A stretch of DNA of 33,593 bases from Burkholderiales bacterium (GTDB lineage: Bacteria > Pseudomonadota > Gammaproteobacteria > Burkholderiales > Casimicrobiaceae). The position numbers were made by a program, and so were the translations under genes. Location of the stretch: contig JACMNN010000252.1 of the NCBI GenBank assembly GCA_014378555.1, forward strand, positions 1-33,593. Direction: 5' to 3'. Positions 15,433 through 23,993 of the stretch are shown one piece after another; position 1 is the first letter of the stretch, and the number at the start of each line of letters is the position of its first letter. Under the pieces are notes generated by a model, which was not told the DNA's origin, did not search any database, and saw only the letters and a list, made by a program, of their open reading frames with translations.

Positions 15433-16866
15433 ATGGATATGGATCAATTTGACGTTGTAGTAATTGGTGGTGGCCCCGGCGGCTATGTGGCGGCGATTCG
15501 CGCCGCGCAACTAGGCTTTAAAGTTGCTTGTATTGACGACTGGAAAAACGCGAAGGGCTTGCCTGCACCGGGCGGCACCTGTACCAACGTCGGTTGTATT
15601 CCTTCGAAAGCATTGCTGCAATCGTCCGAGCATTTTGATCATGCGCAACATCACTTCGCTGAGCATGGAATCACTGCGTCTGGAGTAACGATGGACGTGG
15701 CGAAAATGCTCGCGCGCAAGGACAAGGTTGTTCGGCAAAACAACGACGGCATCCTGTATCTGCTTAAGAAGAACAAGGTCACGTTCTTTCACGGACGGGG
15801 TTCTTTTGCGAGAGGCGCAACAGACGGCGTGTACCAGATTGATGTCACTGAGCCGGCGAAGATCAGCATTCAAGGCATGCACATCATCATCGCCACCGGC
15901 TCGGTTGCGCGTGCGCTGCCAGGTGCTGCATTTGATGAAAAACTGGTGCTGTCGAACGACGGCGCATTGCGTATTGGCGAGACGCCCAAGACCCTCGGCG
16001 TAATCGGCGCAGGCGTGATCGGACTCGAAATGGGCTCGGTGTGGCGACGCCTCGGTGCCGACGTCACCGTGCTCGAAGGTCTGCCCGTTTTTCTGGGTGT
16101 GGTGGATGAGCAGGTGGCGAAAGAGGCGTTGAAGCTGTTCACCAAACAGGGTTTGAAAATCAACCTTGGCGTCAAAGTCGGCGCAATCAAACCGGGCACC
16201 AACAATGTTTCGGTGGAATACACCACCGCCGACGGCAAGACGGAGAACGTCACGTTTGATCGCCTCATCGTGTCGATCGGCCGGGTGCCGAACACCAACG
16301 GACTGAACGCCGACGCGGCAGGTGTGAAGCTGGACGAACGCGGCTTCATTGCGGTGGATGGTGATTGCAAAACGACCGCTGCCAACGTGTGGGCGGTGGG
16401 GGACGTGGTGCGTGGCCCAATGCTCGCGCACAAGGCTGAAGAAGAGGGCGTTGCGGTCGCTGAGCGCCTTGCCGGTCAGCACCCACACATTGATTTCAAC
16501 TGCATCCCGTGGGTCATCTACACCTCGCCCGAGATCGCTTGGGTCGGTCAGACCGAACAACAATTGCAGGCGGCAGGTGTCGCTTACAAGGCGGGCAGCT
16601 TCCCGTTCATGGCGAACGGACGCGCGCGTGCTTTGGGTAACACCGATGGCTTCGTCAAGATCATCGCTGATGCCAAAACCGACAAAGTGCTTGGTATGCA
16701 CGCCGTGGGGCCGATGGTTTCTGAACTGATTGCCGAAGGCGTGATGGCGATGGAATTTGGCGCATCGTCGGAAGACATTGCGCGCATTTGTCATGCGCAT
16801 CCCACGTTGTCTGAGGCGACCAAAGAGGCCGCACTGGCAGTGGATAAGCGTACTTTGAATATGTAG
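15433..16866 (+). CDS. lpd: dihydrolipoyl dehydrogenase (E3)
   Basis: A 477-residue flavoenzyme (also odhL/lpdA) that reoxidises dihydrolipoamide with NAD. The FAD loop is VVVIGGGPGGYVAAIRAAQL, the redox-active disulfide is in GGTCTNVGCIPSKALLQSSE, a second dinucleotide motif GVIGAGVIGLEMGSVWRRLG binds NAD, and the dimer-interface active site is HAHPTLSEATKEA. The frame opens earlier at 15385, but that part is encoded by the repeat element and has no homologous character; the ATG at 15433 (with another at 15439) gives the family N terminus MDMDQFDVVVIGG. The ribosome binding site is poor (GAAAG) because the repeat ends 5 nt upstream. It serves 2-oxoglutarate dehydrogenase here and may also serve other lipoyl complexes. 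Confidence 0.97.
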   Translation: MDMDQFDVVVIGGGPGGYVAAIRAAQLGFKVACIDDWKNAKGLPAPGGTCTNVGCIPSKALLQSSEHFDHAQHHFAEHGITASGVTMDVAKMLARKDKVVRQNNDGILYLLKKNKVTFFHGRGSFARGATDGVYQIDVTEPAKISIQGMHIIIATGSVARALPGAAFDEKLVLSNDGALRIGETPKTLGVIGAGVIGLEMGSVWRRLGADVTVLEGLPVFLGVVDEQVAKEALKLFTKQGLKINLGVKVGAIKPGTNNVSVEYTTADGKTENVTFDRLIVSIGRVPNTNGLNADAAGVKLDERGFIAVDGDCKTTAANVWAVGDVVRGPMLAHKAEEEGVAVAERLAGQHPHIDFNCIPWVIYTSPEIAWVGQTEQQLQAAGVAYKAGSFPFMANGRARALGNTDGFVKIIADAKTDKVLGMHAVGPMVSELIAEGVMAMEFGASSEDIARICHAHPTLSEATKEAALAVDKRTLNM

Positions 16867-16952
16867 TTGATAACACCGTGTTCGCCAGAAGTGTTTCGGT
16901 CGTGATTTCTGCCTTCGCGGTGCTGGCAGCACTCTAAGGCGGGCCGACTTTC

Positions 16953-18068
16953 ATGCTGCCCACCCTGCAAAAACTCTGCACCGACCGTGGCATCACGCTT
17001 GATGCCGCGCAACTTGGTGCGGCATCGCGATTGGCTCAGCTCAACGACGAGCTCACCGCGTTTCGCAACCAGCGCGCGTCGCTCATTGGCCGTGTCTTCA
17101 CGCGTCCGGTGGCGCCCCGTGGCGTGTACTTTTACGGTGGCGTGGGTCGCGGCAAAAGTTTTTTGATGGACACGTTTTATGCGGTGACTAAAGTTCGCCG
17201 TAAAGTGCGTATTCACTTTCATGCGTTTATGCGCAATGTTCACGAGGATCTGCGCACGCTAAAGCATGAGGCTGATCCGCTGGTGGCGGTGGCCGAGCGG
17301 TTGGCTGAACGTTATCGGTTGATTTGCTTTGACGAGTTTCACGTCAGTGATATTGCGGACGCGATGATCCTGGGGCGTTTGTTGTCACACTGCTTCGACC
17401 ACGGCATCGTGTTCGTGATGACGTCGAATTACGCCCCAGACAAACTTTATCCCGAAGGTTTGCAGCGGCAAAACTTCTTACCGACGATCGCGTTGATTAA
17501 AGGCAACATGGACGTTGTTGAGATCGACAGTGGTGTGGACTATCGCCGCCGCACGCTTGAGCAGGACAACGTCTATCACTGGCCGTTGAGTGTGGAAACC
17601 GATGCACGGCTCGCAGCAACCTTCGCGCGCGTCGCGACGACGAAGCCCGCGCCCGATAAAAAAATCACCCTTTATGGCCGCGATATTGCTTTGCGCAAAC
17701 GCGCAGAAGGCGTCATCTGGTTCGACTTTGTGGCGCTGTGCGAAACGCCGCGTTCGCAGAACGATTATCTGGAGCTGGCACAGGCCAATCACACGTTATT
17801 GTTGTCCAACGTTCCGATGCTGCGCAGCAAAGACGGCAACGTAATTCGCCGATTTACGCTGCTGGTGGACGTTCTGTACGACCATCGCGTGAAACTCATC
17901 ATCAGCGCAGCAGCGTCGCTCACCGACATCTCAACAGTGGACGAAACGCTTACCGACAGCGACACGCGGCGCGTGTTAAACGAGTTCAGCCGAACGACAT
18001 CGCGGCTGACCGAGATGCAAAGCGCGGAATATATGAGCGAAGCGCATATTTCATCGCTATCGCGGTAG
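16953..18068 (+). CDS. zapE: cell division ATPase ZapE (AFG1 family)
   Basis: A 371-residue P-loop ATPase of the AFG1/LACE1 family; the E. coli member ZapE acts at the division ring, and mitochondrial relatives help degrade respiratory chain subunits. Walker A is YGGVGRGKS (about 61-69), followed by FLMDTFYAV, HFHAFMRNVHEDL and Walker B ICFDEFHVSDIADAMIL; TSNYAPDKLYPEGLQRQNFL is a strong family signature. The gene follows lpd by 86 nt on the same strand, an adjacency common in betaproteobacteria. The gap contains a short hairpin (GTGCT / AGCAC around 16919-16931). It is the last plus-strand gene of the TCA run and converges on the DUF2065 gene. Confidence 0.93.
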   Translation: MLPTLQKLCTDRGITLDAAQLGAASRLAQLNDELTAFRNQRASLIGRVFTRPVAPRGVYFYGGVGRGKSFLMDTFYAVTKVRRKVRIHFHAFMRNVHEDLRTLKHEADPLVAVAERLAERYRLICFDEFHVSDIADAMILGRLLSHCFDHGIVFVMTSNYAPDKLYPEGLQRQNFLPTIALIKGNMDVVEIDSGVDYRRRTLEQDNVYHWPLSVETDARLAATFARVATTKPAPDKKITLYGRDIALRKRAEGVIWFDFVALCETPRSQNDYLELAQANHTLLLSNVPMLRSKDGNVIRRFTLLVDVLYDHRVKLIISAAASLTDISTVDETLTDSDTRRVLNEFSRTTSRLTEMQSAEYMSEAHISSLSR

Positions 18069-18071
18069 CAA

Positions 18072-18087
18072 AGCGTTAAATAACGCT
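18072..18087 (+). terminator. small hairpin just after zapE
   Basis: AGCGTTA and TAACGCT face each other 4 nt after the zapE stop, with a further CAAAGC / GCTTTG pair around them. No T run follows, so termination is uncertain. It lies in a 147-nt convergent gap that contains no gene. Confidence 0.35.
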
Positions 18088-18190
18088 GAGTAGCTTTGCG
18101 CTGAAACGCCCGTCCATGCGGGGTTTAGATGCTAAAAAAGCGCAGGTCGACTTGCCGCATTTTGCCGGTTTAGCCCAGACCCGGCGCCAG

Positions 18191-18207
18191 TTCAGCCAAA
18201 AGCTGAA
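18191..18207 (-). terminator. small hairpin just after the DUF2065 gene
   Basis: Arms TTCAGC and GCTGAA with loop CAAAA, 8 nt beyond the end of the minus-strand DUF2065 gene. It could end the hfl transcript, but lacks a T tract on the minus strand. Confidence 0.3.
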
Positions 18208-18215
18208 ACGGATAG

Positions 18216-18407
18216 TTAGCCGATCAGCGCCGTGGTGATCCAGTAGGAAACCAAACCCACAACGATCGACAGCAGCCCAACCATTCGAAGCTGCCCGTCG
18301 TTTAACTGAGCCACTTTAGTCATCGTCTCCCGCCACACTTTGGGCGCGATAAATGGCAGCAATCCCTCGATGACAAGCACCAAGCACAGCGCGGCGAAAA
18401 ACTCCAC
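18216..18407 (-). CDS. DUF2065 (YjeT-like) small membrane protein
   Basis: A 63-residue protein of the DUF2065 family, function unknown. Two hydrophobic helices, about residues 3-21 (FFAALCLVLVIEGLLPFIA) and 43-61 (VGLLSIVVGLVSYWITTAL), flank a polar loop with the family-like PKVWRETMTKVAQLNDGQLR. In many proteobacteria such a gene directly follows hflC, as here (34-nt gap), so it is probably cotranscribed with hflKC. Inner-membrane location is inferred. Confidence 0.88.
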   Translation of the reverse strand: MEFFAALCLVLVIEGLLPFIAPKVWRETMTKVAQLNDGQLRMVGLLSIVVGLVSYWITTALIG

Positions 18408-18441
18408 TTAACGCTGATTCGTATTCAGACTAAGGCGCACG

Positions 18442-19317
18442 CTATTTGCCCTTCGCACCGCTCTGCTTCAGGAACTTGAAGAAGTCGCTGCTCGGGTCAA
18501 GCACCATTACGTCGCCCTTGCTTTTGAAGGTTGCCTTGTACGCGTCAAGGCTGCGGTAGAACGAGTAAAACTCAGCGTTCTGGCCGTACGCACCGCTATA
18601 GACGGCTGCGGCTTTGGCATCGCCCGCACCCTGCATTTCCTGCGCCTTTTTGTAGGCGTCGGCCAAAATCACCTGTGCCTGTTTGTCAGCATCCGCTTTG
18701 ATGCGCTCGCCTTCAGCAGCGCCGGTAGAGCGGGCTTCAGCGGCAACGCGTTGCCGCTCAGAGCGCATACGATCGAACACGCGGGTGGATACGGAGTCAT
18801 CAAAGTCCACCCGTTTCAGGCGCACATCAATAATCTTGGCGCCGACTTTTTTGGCGTCGACTTCGGCAGATTCACGTACCGCAGCCATGATTTTTTCGCG
18901 ATCGCCGGAGATCACTTCAAGCAGCGTGCGACGACCAAATTCTTCGCGCAGCAGCGAGGTAATGGTTTGCCCAATTCGCCGCTCGGCCTGCTTCTCATCG
19001 CCGCCTACTGCGCGATAAAACTCTTTAGCGTCGACGATTTGCCACTTAACAAACGAGTCCACCTGTACCGGCTGATTTTCTTTGGTGTTGAAACGCTCTG
19101 ATTCCGGACTGTCGAGCGTGAGAATTTGTTTGCTGTATTTGCTGACGTTCTGAATGAACGGCAATTTGAAATTCAGACCGGGCTGGTCTTTAATAGCGAC
19201 CACTTCACCAAGCTGGCGAACCATCGCGAATTCACGCTCGTCAACAATAAACAGCGTCTGTGAAAACGCGAAGATGATGACAAGAAAGGCGGTGAGGACG
19301 GGAGCGATTTTGTTCAT
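18442..19317 (-). CDS. hflC: HflC, SPFH-domain modulator of FtsH protease
   Basis: A 291-residue inner-membrane protein that forms a large ring complex with HflK around FtsH and moderates membrane protein degradation. One transmembrane helix at about 5-25 is followed by the SPFH domain (IVDEREFAMVRQLGEV, then LKRVDFDDSVSTRVFDRMRS). A long helical, Ala/Lys/Glu-rich segment (RVAAEARSTGAAEGERIKAD onward) matches the coiled-coil part, and LDAYKATFKSKGDVMVLDPS ends the family core. It follows hflK by 12 nt on the same strand. Confidence 0.95.
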   Translation of the reverse strand: MNKIAPVLTAFLVIIFAFSQTLFIVDEREFAMVRQLGEVVAIKDQPGLNFKLPFIQNVSKYSKQILTLDSPESERFNTKENQPVQVDSFVKWQIVDAKEFYRAVGGDEKQAERRIGQTITSLLREEFGRRTLLEVISGDREKIMAAVRESAEVDAKKVGAKIIDVRLKRVDFDDSVSTRVFDRMRSERQRVAAEARSTGAAEGERIKADADKQAQVILADAYKKAQEMQGAGDAKAAAVYSGAYGQNAEFYSFYRSLDAYKATFKSKGDVMVLDPSSDFFKFLKQSGAKGK

Positions 19318-19329
19318 GTTGGACTCCTG

Positions 19330-20724
19330 TTAATTACGTGACTCGCGGCCACCGCGTGCGGCGTCGCGCGCGGGCGTACGACCGCTGGCCGGATCGACCG
19401 CTGCGGCCGGATCGGGTAGTGCGGGACGTGCGGCCTCAGGTAGAGCGGCCGGACCCGCTGCTGCGGCACGGGTACTGTCCATCAGCTTATCGAGGGGCAA
19501 ATAGAGCAGACTCTGGCCCTGCTTTTGATCCACAAACACTTTGCTGGTGTTGCCGAGCACCGATTGCATCATGTCGATATACAGCCGCTCACGGGTCACG
19601 CCCGGCGCCTTGTTGTATTCGCCGACGATCGAGGTGAAACGTGCGGCGTCACCCTGCGCGCGGGTCAACACGCTTTGTTCATAACCGGATGCTTCTTCAA
19701 GCAAACGTGAGGCGCGACCACGTGCCTCGGGGATCACGCGATTGGCATAGGCCTGACCTTCGTTAACCTGACGATCACGATCCTGCTGCGCTTTCACCAC
19801 GTCTTGAAAAGACTCGATCACGGCTTCGGGCGCGGCTACCGCTTGCAGGTTTAGTTTGCTGATGGTGATGCCGGTGCCGTAGCGGTCGAGCAATTGCTGC
19901 ATGAGTTTTTGTGTCGCGCCCGCAAATTCTTCGCGGCCCTGGTTAAGCAGGAAATCCATTTTGCGTTTGCCGACGACTTCGCGCATGGCGGTCTCGGCTG
20001 CTTGCACCACGGAGTCTTCCGGTTTGCGGTTGTTGAACAAGAAGGCTCTGGCATCCGACAGCGTGTATTGCACGGCGAATGCAATATCTATGATATTTAG
20101 ATCTTCGGTCAACATTTGCGACTGCTTCGCATCGCGAGCGCGACCTGATGCTTTGCCGCCAATTTCAACCGAACGCACCTGATTCAAGTTGACCAGCGTT
20201 GCCGCTTCGATAGGCCACGGGAAGTGCCAGCGTGGGCCGGCGTCGGTAGTCTCAATGTATTTGCCGAAGCGTTGCACGATACCGCGTTTGCCCTCGTCAA
20301 CGATGTAGAAGCCCGTGGCGAGCCACAGCAACACACCAATGATGGCCGCAATGAGCAGGCTCCCTGCTGCAAACTTGGGGCTGATGGTTGGGAATGATGG
20401 TCCGTTGCCACCACTACCGATTTTTCTTGGGCCTTTTTTGCCGCCAAAAATTTCGCTGACCCGATCGTTAACTTTTTTCATTAACTCATCGAGATCGGGT
20501 GGGCCGCTCGGCTTGTTGCCCGAGGGTGGGGGCGGCGGCGGAGGGGGCGAAGGGCTTGGCGGCGGCGGCGGCGTTGCGCCGTTGCCACCAGCAGCAGGTT
20601 TATCGCCGTCGGAGCCCGGTTTGCGGCCCCACTGCGGGTCATTCAACGAGAGCTTAATGTTCGATACGAGACGGCCCCACAAAGAGGACATCGAATTGCT
20701 TGTTTGGGTTTTCATACGGGCCAT
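19330..20724 (-). CDS. hflK: HflK, SPFH-domain modulator of FtsH protease
   Basis: A 464-residue partner of HflC. The N terminus has SLNDPQWGRKPG, a HflK hallmark, then a Pro/Gly-rich stretch at about 48-76 with runs of prolines, an acidic segment (DLDELMKKVNDRVSEIFGG), a transmembrane helix at about 117-141 and the SPFH domain from IVDEGKRGIVQRFGKYIETT. The coiled-coil region with EARGRASRLLEEASGYEQSV follows, and the C terminus is Ala/Pro-rich. The start is uncertain: ATG codons at residues 1, 4 and 12 are all possible and none has a clear ribosome binding site. The stop lies 12 nt before hflC. Confidence 0.94.
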   Translation of the reverse strand: MARMKTQTSNSMSSLWGRLVSNIKLSLNDPQWGRKPGSDGDKPAAGGNGATPPPPPSPSPPPPPPPPSGNKPSGPPDLDELMKKVNDRVSEIFGGKKGPRKIGSGGNGPSFPTISPKFAAGSLLIAAIIGVLLWLATGFYIVDEGKRGIVQRFGKYIETTDAGPRWHFPWPIEAATLVNLNQVRSVEIGGKASGRARDAKQSQMLTEDLNIIDIAFAVQYTLSDARAFLFNNRKPEDSVVQAAETAMREVVGKRKMDFLLNQGREEFAGATQKLMQQLLDRYGTGITISKLNLQAVAAPEAVIESFQDVVKAQQDRDRQVNEGQAYANRVIPEARGRASRLLEEASGYEQSVLTRAQGDAARFTSIVGEYNKAPGVTRERLYIDMMQSVLGNTSKVFVDQKQGQSLLYLPLDKLMDSTRAAAAGPAALPEAARPALPDPAAAVDPASGRTPARDAARGGRESRN

Positions 20725-20753
20725 AATGCGTTTGTGCTCTGTGCGGTTTTCGC

Positions 20754-21896
20754 TTAAACGGCGTTGATCTGATCTTGCGTCAGTGTGTAATCAATAGATG
20801 GGCGCGGAAACCGCGCTTGCAAGGCGGCGCGCAGTTCAGGAATACCCGCCCCAGTCTTAGCCGACACGAACACGCGACTGGCAAGTCCGTTGTCACCCAT
20901 TTCAACCCGCCCAGCATCGGTGCCGAGGCCCAATAGGTCGCACTTGTTGACCACGATGAGCTGCGGAATATCGGATGCGCCGATCTCTTCGAGCACCAAA
21001 TTCACCGCCGCTATTTGCTGATCGCGCTGATCGCTGGCGCCGTCGACCACGTGCAGCAGCACGTCAGCCTCTACCGCTTCGAGCAGCGTTGCTTTGAAGG
21101 CGTCGACCAGTTCATGGGGCAGGTCGCGCACGAAGCCCACGGTGTCAGAGACAACCAGCGGCATGGCCTCGGCCACGTAAAGCTTGCGCACCGTGGTGTC
21201 GAGGGTGGCGAACAGTTGGTTTGCAGCAAAAATACCGGCTGAAGTGAGTCGGTTGAACAGCGTGCTTTTGCCCGCGTTGGTGTAGCCAACAATGGCAATC
21301 GAGCGAGTTTGCGAGCGATCGCGTTGTCGGCGCTGCGTTTGCCGTTGCCGATCTACTTTCGACAAGCGCTCTTTTAACGCACGGATGCGCAGCGTAATAA
21401 GGCTTTTGTCGATCTCGAGCTGCTTCTCGCCAGGGCCGCGCATGCCAACGCCACCGCGCTGCCGCTCAAGGTGAGCCCAACCACGCACCAGGCGGGTTGA
21501 CATGTGCTCGAGTTGCGCGAGCTCGACGGCCAATTTGCCCTCAGCGCTGCGAGCTCGCTGGGCAAAAATATCGAGAATTAGAGACCTGCGGTCAATGACG
21601 CGGCAGGAAAGTGTTTTTTCAAGATTGCGTTCTTGAGCGCCGGACAGCGAATGGTTGAAAATGACCAATTCGGCGGCGTGCTCGGCGCAGGCAATGCCTA
21701 CTTCCTCAACTTTGCCTTTGCCCGCATACAGCGCGGGGTCGGGGCGGTCGCGTTTGCCGGTGACAACGGCCGCGGTTTCAACACCCGCTGAGGCAGCGAG
21801 CGCCTGCAATTCTTCTAAATCGTCAGTGAGTGCCGCTTTGCCAAAAGCAAGCTGCACCAGCACTGCGCGGTCGTTTCCGGCGTGGCGATCAAACAT
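20754..21896 (-). CDS. hflX: ribosome-associated GTPase HflX
   Basis: A 380-residue GTPase that in studied bacteria splits or rescues stalled 70S ribosomes. The N-terminal domain (about 1-165) has the family segments YAGKGKVEEV, VIFNHSLSGAQERNLEK and LERQRGGVGMRGPGEKQLEI. The G domain starts with G1 GYTNAGKSTLFN, then FATLDTTVRK, G3 DTVGFVRDLP and G4 NKCD. Length is slightly short because the C-terminal extension of some homologues is absent. It is 29 nt upstream of hflK and 154 nt downstream of hfq on the same strand, the classic hfq-hflX-hflKC order. Confidence 0.95.
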   Translation of the reverse strand: MFDRHAGNDRAVLVQLAFGKAALTDDLEELQALAASAGVETAAVVTGKRDRPDPALYAGKGKVEEVGIACAEHAAELVIFNHSLSGAQERNLEKTLSCRVIDRRSLILDIFAQRARSAEGKLAVELAQLEHMSTRLVRGWAHLERQRGGVGMRGPGEKQLEIDKSLITLRIRALKERLSKVDRQRQTQRRQRDRSQTRSIAIVGYTNAGKSTLFNRLTSAGIFAANQLFATLDTTVRKLYVAEAMPLVVSDTVGFVRDLPHELVDAFKATLLEAVEADVLLHVVDGASDQRDQQIAAVNLVLEEIGASDIPQLIVVNKCDLLGLGTDAGRVEMGDNGLASRVFVSAKTGAGIPELRAALQARFPRPSIDYTLTQDQINAV

Positions 21897-21997
21897 GTTG
21901 GGTACATCCGTGCGTTCGTCTATCCGGCGAGAACCGGAGTTCAGAATTAAGGTGACGCGTGGATTTCTCGTAACTCATCAATTCCGACCGGTTATCA

Positions 21998-22015
21998 CCC
22001 CGGCGCAGGCCGGGG
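21998..22015. repeat. CCCCGGC-GCAG-GCCGGGG hairpin between hfq and hflX
   Basis: Seven-base GC arms with a 4-base loop, with outer TTCCG / CGGAA (21982-21986 and 22016-22020) able to extend the stem. No T tract. It resembles short GC-rich REP-type elements and lies 36 nt past the hfq stop, where it may stabilise or partly end the hfq mRNA. Confidence 0.6.
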
Positions 22016-22050
22016 CGGAAAGGCGAAATAAGAGCCGCGTCGATGGGGCG

Positions 22051-22290
22051 CTATTCAGGCGCTTCGTCTCCGTGTGGAATGGTCACTGCGCGAGCAGGAA
22101 CAATCGTGGAGATTGCGTGCTTATAAACCATCTGGGTGACGGTGTTTTTAAGGAGAACGACGTACTGATCAAACGACTCTACTTGGCCTTGCAGCTTGAT
22201 GCCGTTGACGAGGTAGATGGAGACTTGAACGTGCTCTTTGCGCAGCGTGTTCAGGAACGGGTCTTGGAGGGATTGCCCTTTATTGCTCAC
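22051..22290 (-). CDS. hfq: RNA chaperone Hfq
   Basis: A 79-residue Sm-like hexameric RNA chaperone that pairs small RNAs with mRNAs. [20 protein letters not shown] and the Sm1 segment [20 protein letters not shown] are followed by the Sm2 motif [12 protein letters not shown]. The C-terminal tail is short ([12 protein letters not shown]), as usual in betaproteobacteria. The start codon is GTG at 22288-22290, with CGGAG about 9 nt upstream. The 163-nt gap to der is long enough for its own promoter, though I could not pick one with confidence. Confidence 0.97.
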   Translation of the reverse strand: MSNKGQSLQDPFLNTLRKEHVQVSIYLVNGIKLQGQVESFDQYVVLLKNTVTQMVYKHAISTIVPARAVTIPHGDEAPE

Positions 22291-22453
22291 TTCTTATTCT
22301 CCGAAATTATTGTTGAATGATGCTTTGTTGTTAGTGACACGTATCACCAAAGCTTAGCGCTTCACAGCGTCAGATGGTGCTGGCTTTAGAGAGTTCAAGC
22401 ATTTCCGTCGCTAAATACGACAATCACCATTAGTGAGCGCCGCCAAACATGGT

Positions 22454-23911
22454 TTAGCGTTTGCGCCGGCCTGACTTCTCATCTTCCACGTACGGATTAT
22501 GCCCCGTCCGCAGCTCAAGCCGAAGCGGCGTGCCTTGCAGCTGAAACGCGTCGTGGAAGAAACGCTCCAGAAAACGCAAGTAAGTGGCCGACAGCTTGTT
22601 AAGCGAGGTGCCGTGGATCACCACCACCGGCGGATTGCTGCCGCCCTGATGGGCATAGCGCATTTTCGGTCGCAACACGCCGGCGCGCGGTGGTTGCTGT
22701 TTGACAATGGCGTCCTGTAACACGCGGGTTAACTTCGGCGTGGGCAGCTTCTTGAACGCGGCGGCGTGGGCTTTAGCCGCGGAGGCCATTACCTTGTCCA
22801 AGCCTTGCTTGGTCTTGGCAGAAATCACCAGCGTTTCGGCGTAATCGACAAAATACAGCTTTCGCTCGCAGTCCTCGTTGAGCGTTTTGCGCTGTTCGGA
22901 GTTTGCCGCGTCCCACTTATTCAGGCAAACCACCAACGCACGACCGGCATCCTGAATGAACGAAGCGAGCTGCACGTCATGGTCGGATACACCTTGCGTG
23001 GCATCGATCATGAACACCACCACGTTGGCGTCTTCAATGGCCTGCAACGTTTTGATGACCGAAAACTTCTCGATCACATCAGTGGTCTTGCCGCGCTTGC
23101 GCACGCCGGCGGTATCAATCAGCGTGTAGTCTTTGCCCTTATGGACGAAGTCCAGATAAATCGAATCGCGGGTGGTGCCGGGTTGGTCGAACGCGATCAC
23201 CCGCTCTTCACCGATCAGTGAATTGACCAAGGTGCTTTTGCCGACGTTCGGATGGCCGACGATGGCGATTTTGGTTCGGGCCGGCGGTTCAGGCGCGAAG
23301 GCCACGCCTTCACCTTCTTCGCCGGGTTCGCCGCCAGGCACCATCTTGCCGCGCGCGTCGAGCTTGACCGGTTCGACCGGCTCATCGTCCTCAGGCACTT
23401 CCGGCGCACCAGGAATCGGTGCTTTTTCTTGTAGCGCCATCTCTAGCAGCGCGTTGACGCGGTCCCCTTGCGTCGCAGAAATGGCGTACGGCTCGCCGAT
23501 GCCCAGCTCGTAGAACTCGGCGGTGACGCGGGCGTCGTTCATACCTTCAGTTTTATTGACCGCGAGATACACGGTGCGACCACGTTTACGCAGCAGGTCG
23601 GCGATTCGCGCATCCTGTGGCGTCACGCCGGCACGACCATCGACCAGGAAGATCACGATGTCCGCCTCGTCTAACGCTTGCAGTGTCTGCCGCGCCATTT
23701 CTTTGAGAATGCCTTCTTTAGCGACCGGCTCAAAACCTCCGGTGTCAATGACCACAAAGCGACGCTCGCCGGCGCGGCCTTGGCCGTACTGGCGGTCGCG
23801 GGTGAGACCGGGAAAATCCGCGACCAGAGCGTTACGCGACTTGGTCAAGCGGTTAAAAAGCGTGCTCTTTCCCACGTTCGGGCGGCCGACTAGGGCGATG
23901 GTGGGGAGCAT
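22454..23911 (-). CDS. der: ribosome assembly GTPase Der (EngA)
   Basis: A 485-residue protein with two tandem G domains needed for 50S subunit maturation. The first has [19 protein letters not shown] and NKTEG; the second has [22 protein letters not shown] and NKWDA; a C-terminal KH-like domain ends with [16 protein letters not shown]. The linker between the two G domains is long and acidic ([20 protein letters not shown], then [20 protein letters not shown]), about 45 residues, longer than in E. coli. The gene lies 82 nt downstream of bamB on the same strand, the usual hisS-yfgM-bamB-der order. Confidence 0.96.
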   Translation of the reverse strand: MLPTIALVGRPNVGKSTLFNRLTKSRNALVADFPGLTRDRQYGQGRAGERRFVVIDTGGFEPVAKEGILKEMARQTLQALDEADIVIFLVDGRAGVTPQDARIADLLRKRGRTVYLAVNKTEGMNDARVTAEFYELGIGEPYAISATQGDRVNALLEMALQEKAPIPGAPEVPEDDEPVEPVKLDARGKMVPGGEPGEEGEGVAFAPEPPARTKIAIVGHPNVGKSTLVNSLIGEERVIAFDQPGTTRDSIYLDFVHKGKDYTLIDTAGVRKRGKTTDVIEKFSVIKTLQAIEDANVVVFMIDATQGVSDHDVQLASFIQDAGRALVVCLNKWDAANSEQRKTLNEDCERKLYFVDYAETLVISAKTKQGLDKVMASAAKAHAAAFKKLPTPKLTRVLQDAIVKQQPPRAGVLRPKMRYAHQGGSNPPVVVIHGTSLNKLSATYLRFLERFFHDAFQLQGTPLRLELRTGHNPYVEDEKSGRRKR

Positions 23912-23993
23912 GGGGCAGGGCTACTTTAAAGGTGAGATGTGCTCGCGGTGCGGTTCAGTTGACGTAACCAAAGCCACCGCAATGGATGGGAAA

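Noticed and set aside
15511-16932. 473-codon minus-strand open frame
   Set aside because: Antisense to lpd over nearly its whole length. Long, but composition (His/Arg/Asn rich) and absence of motifs mark it as a shadow of the conserved flavoenzyme.
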